From: Euryarchaeota archaeon RBG_13_57_23
Lineage (GTDB): Archaea > Thermoplasmatota > Thermoplasmata > UBA10834
Direction: 5' to 3'
Assembly: GCA_001800675.1 (NCBI GenBank)
Contig: MGVW01000057.1
Coordinates: forward strand, 1 to 18,708
Length of the DNA stretch: 18,708 bases
Position numbers and translations under genes: made by a program
Shown here: piece after piece, positions 14,633 through 18,708 of the stretch
Layout of the letters: every line of letters begins with the position of its first letter
How positions within the stretch are numbered: position 1 is the first letter of the stretch
The notes under the pieces: model-generated
The model's input: the letters and a program-made list of their open reading frames with translations, nothing else
Told to the model about the DNA's origin: nothing
Databases searched by the model: none

Positions 14633-14657
14633 CGAAGAAGCCCATTGGGCTTCTTCG
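14633..14657. terminator. Bidirectional hairpin terminator between convergent genes
   Basis: CGAAGAAGCCC (14633-14643) pairs perfectly with GGGCTTCTTCG (14647-14657) around an ATT loop. On the minus strand the stem is followed by GTTGTTTTTTCG, a textbook U tract for the small membrane gene. On the plus strand it is followed by ATTCTTGTCTCT for the alanine dehydrogenase gene, 14 bp after its stop. Intrinsic hairpins of this quality are less usual in archaea than simple T runs. Confidence 0.65.
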
Positions 14658-14678
14658 ATTCTTGTCTCTGCCTTTGTG

Positions 14679-14924
14679 TCAGGTCAACCCTCTGCTCTTG
14701 GCTATCCTGTCGGGGGCAACCTTCGCTAGTAGGTAGAGCAGGGCGAAGCCACCCGCGAGAATGCTCACAGTGAGGATTATCAGTATGTTTTGGGGATATG
14801 CGCTCATCAGCCATAAGACGGACAAGATCACGATGTCGCCGCTCAATCCTGCCAGGGCGATGAGCGTGTATCTCCTTCTGATCTCGTCGATACTGGCTTC
14901 AGGATCTTCGTACGCCATTGGCAT
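14679..14924 (-). CDS. Small membrane protein, two TM segments
   Basis: An 81-residue protein: an acidic N-terminus with DEIRRRYTL, two hydrophobic helices at about 22-42 (IALAGLSGDIVILSVLWLM) and 46-68 (NILIILTVSILAGGFALLYLL), and a short basic tail (APDRIAKSRGLT). No family recognised. Two starts are possible, ATG 14924 and ATG 14918. No Shine-Dalgarno is visible, but GATATCTAT at 14941-14949 lies about 26 bp upstream, as expected for the TATA box of a leaderless transcript. It ends just before the shared hairpin. The next gene to the right diverges across 222 bp. Confidence 0.6.
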   Translation of the reverse strand: MPMAYEDPEASIDEIRRRYTLIALAGLSGDIVILSVLWLMSAYPQNILIILTVSILAGGFALLYLLAKVAPDRIAKSRGLT

Positions 14925-15079
14925 CCAATAGGAGCGGCGAGATATCTATGCTCTGGTTCCTGTTCACGGGAGACAGACAACACGACCAGATGTGCTCCTG
15001 CGCTTCACCGTCCGAGCATGTGACAAATGAAACTGAGACCGTCGACTCGACGCGTGCCGATATCAGTGCAGGAAAGACC

Positions 15080-15088
15080 CTTATACAA
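15080..15088 (+). promoter_or_regulatory. TATA-like box for the gene at 15147
   Basis: CTTATACAA at 15080-15088 lies about 63 bp before the GTG at 15147. The rest of the 222-bp divergent gap (14925-15146) shows nothing further that I can identify. Confidence 0.4.
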
Positions 15089-15146
15089 GTTCGGGCAGTA
15101 GTTCTGAGGCCTCGGATGTGGGTTCGAGGCTGATGGAGGAAGACAG

Positions 15147-15488
15147 GTGTTATACATCTGGACGGCAGAACTGAAAGAGGGAAAGGAGAAGGAGTACAAA
15201 GCGTGGTCATTGAAGAACATGGCAGAATACAAGAAGAGGGCCCCCACAGGGTGGAAACTAGTGGGCGCGTACGGCACGACTATGGCCCTGGCCAAGTTCG
15301 ATGTCGCATGGATCTGGCAGTTCCGGAAATGGAGCGACGTCGACGCATTCTTCGACCTAGAGGACAAGGTCTTGGACAAGTTGATGGACGAAGAGAACAA
15401 GTTCCTGTTGCCAGGGACGACGAGAGGCGTCGTGATACGCGAAATGGAAGACTGGCTCATGCCGATCACGAGAGTGAGGAAGAAGTAG
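15147..15488 (+). CDS. Probable dimeric alpha/beta-barrel protein (NIPSNAP-like pattern)
   Basis: A 113-residue soluble protein of unknown function. The order strand (LYIWTAELKEGKEKEY), helix (KAWSLKNMAEYKKRAP), strand (WKLVGAYGTTM), strand (FDVAWIWQFRKWSDVDAFF), helix (LEDKVLDKLMDEENKF) is typical of ferredoxin-like dimeric alpha/beta-barrel proteins such as NIPSNAP or EthD relatives. No catalytic residue can be named. The GTG start is well supported by GGAGGA at 15135-15140 with a 6-nt spacer. It lies 112 bp before kae1, which has its own promoter-like box. Confidence 0.6.
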   Translation: MLYIWTAELKEGKEKEYKAWSLKNMAEYKKRAPTGWKLVGAYGTTMALAKFDVAWIWQFRKWSDVDAFFDLEDKVLDKLMDEENKFLLPGTTRGVVIREMEDWLMPITRVRKK

Positions 15489-15570
15489 CGAGGACGAACT
15501 CACATTCTCAGGGAGCACCCAAACCCTTTGCGTTTTTCCTCATGGGTTGACCCGTCAGACAGCAACACCC

Positions 15571-15579
15571 TTTTTGTAT
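15571..15579 (+). promoter_or_regulatory. TATA-like box placing kae1 as leaderless or nearly so
   Basis: TTTTTGTAT is centred about 26 bp before the kae1 ATG at 15601, the distance expected between an archaeal TATA box and the transcription start. GGAGGTGAT at 15594-15602 runs into the start codon, too close to act as a normal Shine-Dalgarno, which agrees with a leaderless mRNA. Confidence 0.45.
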
Positions 15580-15600
15580 CACCCTCGGGATTCGGAGGTG

Positions 15601-16593
15601 ATGATCTGCCTCGGCATCGAAGGGACCGCCCACACGATAGGAGTGGGAATAGTCGACCAGGACTGCAGAGTCCTGGCCAACCTGACCAAGATGATCGACG
15701 GCTCCAAGGGAGGAATTCATCCCAGGGAGGCAGCCAATCATCATGCGGAGAACGTCGTGCCGCTCATGCACGAGGCGGTCGCAAAAGCGGGAATGTCGTA
15801 TGACGACATCGACCTGGTTGCGTTCTCGCAGGGCCCCGGTCTCGGACCTTGCCTCAGGACTGCCGCCACAGCTGCTCGTTCGCTGGCACTGGCCCTCGAT
15901 GTCGACCTGATTGGTGTCAACCACTGTGTCGCTCATCTGGAGATTGGACGGAAGGTCACTGGCTGCAAAGATCCAACACTCCTGTACGCCTCCGGAGGGA
16001 ACACGCAGGTCATCGCGTATTCCGGTGGCAGGTACAGGGTGTTCGGTGAAACCCTAGACATCGGCATAGGCAACATGATCGACAAATTCGGCAGAGAGAC
16101 TGGCCTGCCTTTTCCTTCAGGCCCTCAGCTGGAGAGACTGGCCAGGGAGGGCAAGGAGCTGATAAATCTGCCGTACAGCGTCAAGGGGATGGATGTCGCT
16201 TTCTCCGGTATATTGACGGCCGCTGTCCAACTGCAGAAGCAGGGCAAGAGGATGGAGGATATGTGCTTCTCGCTCCAGGAAACGTGCTTCGCAATGCTCG
16301 TCGAGGTAACCGAGAGGGCGATGGCACATGTTGAGAAGAACGAGGTGCTCCTGGGCGGAGGAGTCGTGCAGAACAAGCGCCTTCAGGAGATGGTGCGGAT
16401 CATGGCCGAGGAGCGTGGCGCCAAGATGTTCGTACCCCCGGCTTCACTGTGTGTAGACAACGGGGCAATGATCGCGTGGACCGGAGTCGTAATGCATGGT
16501 GCTGGTCTCAGGACCAAGCTCGAGGATAGTGCTGTCCGCCAGAGGTTCAGGACGGACGAAGTCGACCTGCCCTGGATGAAGGAAACCACCTAA
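15601..16593 (+). CDS. kae1: Kae1, KEOPS complex tRNA t6A threonylcarbamoyltransferase
   Basis: A 330-residue ASKHA-fold protein that transfers the threonylcarbamoyl group to A37 of ANN-decoding tRNAs, as part of KEOPS. It opens with the typical MICLGIEGTAHTIGVGIVD. Metal ligands are His108 and His112 in NHCVAHLEIGR and Asp286 in VDNGAMIAW. Other blocks are LYASGGNTQVIAYSGG, ETLDIGIGNMIDKFGRETG, LPFPSGPQLERLA and LGGGVVQNKRLQEM. Length is that of a stand-alone Kae1; there is no fused Bud32 kinase domain and no bud32 next to it here. The frame is open back to 15547, but ATG 15601 matches the family start exactly. The TAA stop overlaps by two bases the stop of the convergent gene at 16590. Confidence 0.95.
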   Translation: MICLGIEGTAHTIGVGIVDQDCRVLANLTKMIDGSKGGIHPREAANHHAENVVPLMHEAVAKAGMSYDDIDLVAFSQGPGLGPCLRTAATAARSLALALDVDLIGVNHCVAHLEIGRKVTGCKDPTLLYASGGNTQVIAYSGGRYRVFGETLDIGIGNMIDKFGRETGLPFPSGPQLERLAREGKELINLPYSVKGMDVAFSGILTAAVQLQKQGKRMEDMCFSLQETCFAMLVEVTERAMAHVEKNEVLLGGGVVQNKRLQEMVRIMAEERGAKMFVPPASLCVDNGAMIAWTGVVMHGAGLRTKLEDSAVRQRFRTDEVDLPWMKETT

Positions 16594-16829
16594 GGCATGA
16601 TGTCCGATGGCTCGATGAAGTAGAGGGAGAACTGCTTCTCTCCGGCGATCTCCTTGGCCTCCTTCTCGACCTGTCCCTTCGAAATGCTCGTGGCGATGAC
16701 CTTCTGCTGAAGGACTGCGATCCACTGGTTGGGGTAGTCCGTGATAAGATCGATGTAGTTCTCCTTCAACCACTGATCGTTCTTGATATCATCCTGGCTC
16801 TCTTTCACTTCTTCGTTGTTCATCGGCAT
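16590..16829 (-). CDS. DUF5678-like small protein
   Basis: A 79-residue protein. After an acidic Asn/Glu-rich N-terminus it has QWLKENYIDLITDYPNQWIAVLQQKVIA, an E-rich helix, then FSLYFIEPSD. This resembles the DUF5678 pattern found in small archaeal and bacterial proteins (a WVAI-type strand, a helix with EV, and a closing strand with Y-I). Function is unknown. The frame is open upstream to 16988, inside recJ, but ATG 16829 has GGTGG with a 5-nt spacer and avoids that overlap. It lies 67 bp after the RecJ-like gene and is probably its operon partner. Its TAG stop shares two bases with the opposing kae1 stop. Confidence 0.6.
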   Translation of the reverse strand: MPMNNEEVKESQDDIKNDQWLKENYIDLITDYPNQWIAVLQQKVIATSISKGQVEKEAKEIAGEKQFSLYFIEPSDIMP

Positions 16830-16896
16830 CTGTTCCACCACGCGACCCCGAACACGCTCCGGGGATTCAATGACATTCTCCCTGATCGGCCGCAGT

Positions 16897-18240
16897 CTAT
16901 CTGAGCTGGAGACCAACGATCTCGTCGACAGCCGCCAGGAACTCGTCCTCTTTGCCTTCGTCAATGGTCGCCCCGGCGGCGACCGCATGCCCTCCGCCTA
17001 TTCCCCCGAACTTCTCGGCTGCCTTCTTCAGCGCGGCCGAGAAATCAAGCCCCTTCGAGACGAGATACTTCGTTCCGCGGCTCGAGACCTTGACGCTCCC
17101 CTTGACCTTGGAGAGCGCAAGCGTGGGCTTCGACTGATCGAGGATGTACTGCATCGCAAGTCCACATTGCGCTCCAGCCAGTGAAGGATCAGGGGCTTCG
17201 AAGTACTGTATGTGGCTCTTATGGATGACTCCGCCCGCCTCTATCTCAGTAAGGCGGGTGAGTATCTTCCCGTTGTATTCCCGCCTGAGCTCTGACGCGC
17301 GGGCAAGAGCCTCTTTGTCTCCCATGCACATCGCTATCCCCAGACCCTCGTAGTTCATCCGGCCGCAGGCGTTCAGCAGGTCCGCGAGGTCGAAGGCGGT
17401 GATGTTCATCGAAGGAATCCAATGTACATCAGTCACGAGCTCCTCTACTGTCTCCGGCCTGCATCCTTGGCCCATAAGCCGAAGCGAGAGCATCGACGTC
17501 AACTTCCTCCTGTGGACATCGTCCAGTGAGCCCATCGGGTGATCCGGGTTGAGCCTCATCGATTCGAGGAATGCCATGACGTTGTCCTTCCGCCCCGAAA
17601 GGCCGACGAAGTACGGATCCGCGGAGTCTGCGATGGCGTCCGCAATGGTGGTCCCCTTCAGGTTGAGACCCCTCTGGACCTCTATGAACCCCTTCTCCCG
17701 GGCGTAGTCCAGTATCTGCTGGTTAACGGATTTCATGCCACCCATGTGCTGTCTGTCGCCTATCATGCCCGCTATCGCGATGGGAGACAGCTCCCAGTTA
17801 CAGGGATCCATCATGACAGCCAAGAGGAACGAAACTGTCGACGCGCAGGCCTCGGTCATGCCGTCCAGACCGAAGAAGTGCGGATTAACTTGGACTATCT
17901 TCTTGGACTTCCTGATGGGCTTGTGGTGGTCGAGCGCGGCCACCTTGGCCTTCAAGGTCTCGAGCCCGTCGATCTGGCCTGAACCCATGTCGAGAAATAG
18001 GATTGCCTCGTTCCCCTCTTTCGCGAGGCTCTCTAGGACCTCCTTATCCAGGCTCTTGCTGATCGTCAGGTGGAACTGTTTCTTCGCACGGGAAAGAGCT
18101 CCCACGATGACAGCCGCTGCCGCGAGCCCGTCTGCGTCATAGTGCGAAACTACCCTGAGGAAGCTCGCTGAGTTGACCACCTTGACAGCGTGCTTGAGGC
18201 TGTCGGAGAACTCATCCGGGAGGGCTATGCTCCCGTTCAT
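16897..18240 (-). CDS. Archaeal RecJ-like DHH family phosphoesterase/exonuclease
   Basis: A 447-residue DHH-DHHA1 protein. Seen: motif I SHYDADGLAAAA (Asp35, Asp37), LFLDMGSG with Asp84, the DHH signature LDHHKP (104-106), IAGMIGDRQHMGG, and C-terminal DHHA1 GGIGGGHAVAAGA (Gly-rich with His418). These are the metal-binding and substrate-binding sites of RecJ-type 5'-3' exonucleases and nanoRNases. Archaeal homologues include GAN, which binds GINS and Cdc45-like replication machinery; whether this is GAN or a paralogue cannot be told here. The ATG lies 7 bp after the S15 stop, and adjacency of S15 and a RecJ-like gene recurs in archaea. GAGTGATG upstream overlaps the S15 stop and may act as ribosome binding site. 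Confidence 0.9.
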   Translation of the reverse strand: MNGSIALPDEFSDSLKHAVKVVNSASFLRVVSHYDADGLAAAAVIVGALSRAKKQFHLTISKSLDKEVLESLAKEGNEAILFLDMGSGQIDGLETLKAKVAALDHHKPIRKSKKIVQVNPHFFGLDGMTEACASTVSFLLAVMMDPCNWELSPIAIAGMIGDRQHMGGMKSVNQQILDYAREKGFIEVQRGLNLKGTTIADAIADSADPYFVGLSGRKDNVMAFLESMRLNPDHPMGSLDDVHRRKLTSMLSLRLMGQGCRPETVEELVTDVHWIPSMNITAFDLADLLNACGRMNYEGLGIAMCMGDKEALARASELRREYNGKILTRLTEIEAGGVIHKSHIQYFEAPDPSLAGAQCGLAMQYILDQSKPTLALSKVKGSVKVSSRGTKYLVSKGLDFSAALKKAAEKFGGIGGGHAVAAGATIDEGKEDEFLAAVDEIVGLQLR

Positions 18241-18247
18241 AGAATCA

Positions 18248-18703
18248 TCACTCTACTTGCAGTGCGGCCGTGTCGAGCGCGTAGTTCCACGACTCCGGGA
18301 TGACGCCCTCGCGCTTGTAGTACTTCACCAGCCGCCTGATCTTGGATTCCAACAGATGCCTGCCCCTGAGATTGTGAAGATCCTTCGGGTTCTTCGAAAC
18401 ATGCGATGTCATAGAGACCGCGCGCTTCATGAGCGCCTGCAGGTCCTCAGGCAGTTCCGATTTGATGTTCTTCTCTGCCAGGATCTCCTTGATGCTCTTG
18501 CCCGCCACTAGCCTCACGTTCGGGATCGCGTGTTGGTCTCTCAGAACTAGACCTATCTTCGCCATCGACATTCCCTCGCCCGCCAGCTTCGCTACGAGGT
18601 CCTTCACTTCGTCCGCCGACGACTGCACCCATTTCGGGTTCTCCGTCACGAGCGGTTTCTTGGACCCCGACGAGCCCTTCCTGCTTGAATGCATTCTTGA
18701 CAT
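18248..18703 (-). CDS. rps15: 30S ribosomal protein S15 (archaeal/eukaryotic type)
   Basis: A 151-residue ribosomal protein. The N-terminal basic MSRMHSSRKGSSGSKKP extension and WVQSSADEVKDLVAKLA are typical of archaeal/eukaryotic S15 (eukaryotic uS15/S13). The bacterial-like core follows: SMTSHVSKNPKDLHNLRGRHLLESKIRRLVKYYKREGVIP, which binds 16S rRNA at the central domain junction. Length is normal for archaea. The start ATG is only 5 bp from the window edge, so promoter and upstream genes are not visible. It heads the operon with the RecJ-like nuclease 7 bp downstream. Confidence 0.97.
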   Translation of the reverse strand: MSRMHSSRKGSSGSKKPLVTENPKWVQSSADEVKDLVAKLAGEGMSMAKIGLVLRDQHAIPNVRLVAGKSIKEILAEKNIKSELPEDLQALMKRAVSMTSHVSKNPKDLHNLRGRHLLESKIRRLVKYYKREGVIPESWNYALDTAALQVE

Positions 18704-18708
18704 TGCCT

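Noticed and set aside
15547..15600. Upstream extension of kae1 to 15547
   Set aside because: The Kae1 family starts at MICLGIEGTAH, which matches ATG 15601. The extension contains the likely TATA box.

Overview
The window is archaeal, about 18.7 kb, gene-dense and fairly GC-rich. The clearest markers are the archaeal-type ribosomal protein S15 next to an archaeal RecJ-like DHH nuclease, a stand-alone Kae1 of 330 residues, an archaeal alanine dehydrogenase, TATA-like boxes about 26 bp upstream of likely transcription starts, and a mix of Shine-Dalgarno-led and apparently leaderless genes. A member of the Thermoplasmata or a related euryarchaeal lineage fits best, but no rRNA or other strong phylogenetic marker is present, so this is an inference. 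No tRNA, rRNA, IS element, integrase, CRISPR array or origin was recognised. No gene-free stretch exceeds 300 bp; the longest is 222 bp (14925-15146).

Layout. 76-1430 (+): a small membrane protein, a Spo0M/arrestin-like protein and a YgbA-type seven-cysteine protein. The last is preceded by a perfect 22-bp palindrome. 1436-2209 (-): a winged-helix plus CBS-pair regulator, divergent from the main accessory block. 2382-6649 (+): a tightly coupled three-gene cassette made of an octopine/nopaline-dehydrogenase-family enzyme, a cobalamin-binding TIM-barrel mutase-like protein, and an asparagine-synthetase-like ligase that has lost its catalytic Cys2. The 172-bp divergent promoter holds an AT-rich palindromic operator candidate and a leader with an 8-bp inverted repeat. 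This cassette is the most interesting part of the window: it looks like a small biosynthetic or modification pathway without a known product.

6723-7121 (+) is a zinc-ribbon membrane protein. 9150-7238 (-) is a two-gene operon of a dihydrolipoamide-dehydrogenase-family flavoprotein and an FMN split-barrel protein. 9264-10745 (+) is an HtpX-like protease with a long N-terminal extension. 10815-11066 (+) is a small unknown. 13397-11068 (-) is an orphan sensor kinase (RsbRD-N, GAF, GAF, kinase), possibly followed by an overlapping 55-residue CCCH zinc-finger protein. 13596-14618 (+) is alanine dehydrogenase, ending at a bidirectional hairpin shared with a small membrane protein (14924-14679, -).

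15147-15488 (+) is a probable alpha/beta-barrel protein and 15601-16593 (+) is kae1. Last comes a minus-strand informational operon reading leftwards from the right edge: S15 (18703-18248), RecJ-like nuclease (18240-16897) and a DUF5678-like protein (16829-16590). Translation and tRNA-modification genes thus flank accessory metabolism and signalling genes. Only the 2.3-6.6 kb cassette, the flavoprotein pair and the S15-RecJ operon show clear functional linkage by overlap or spacing.
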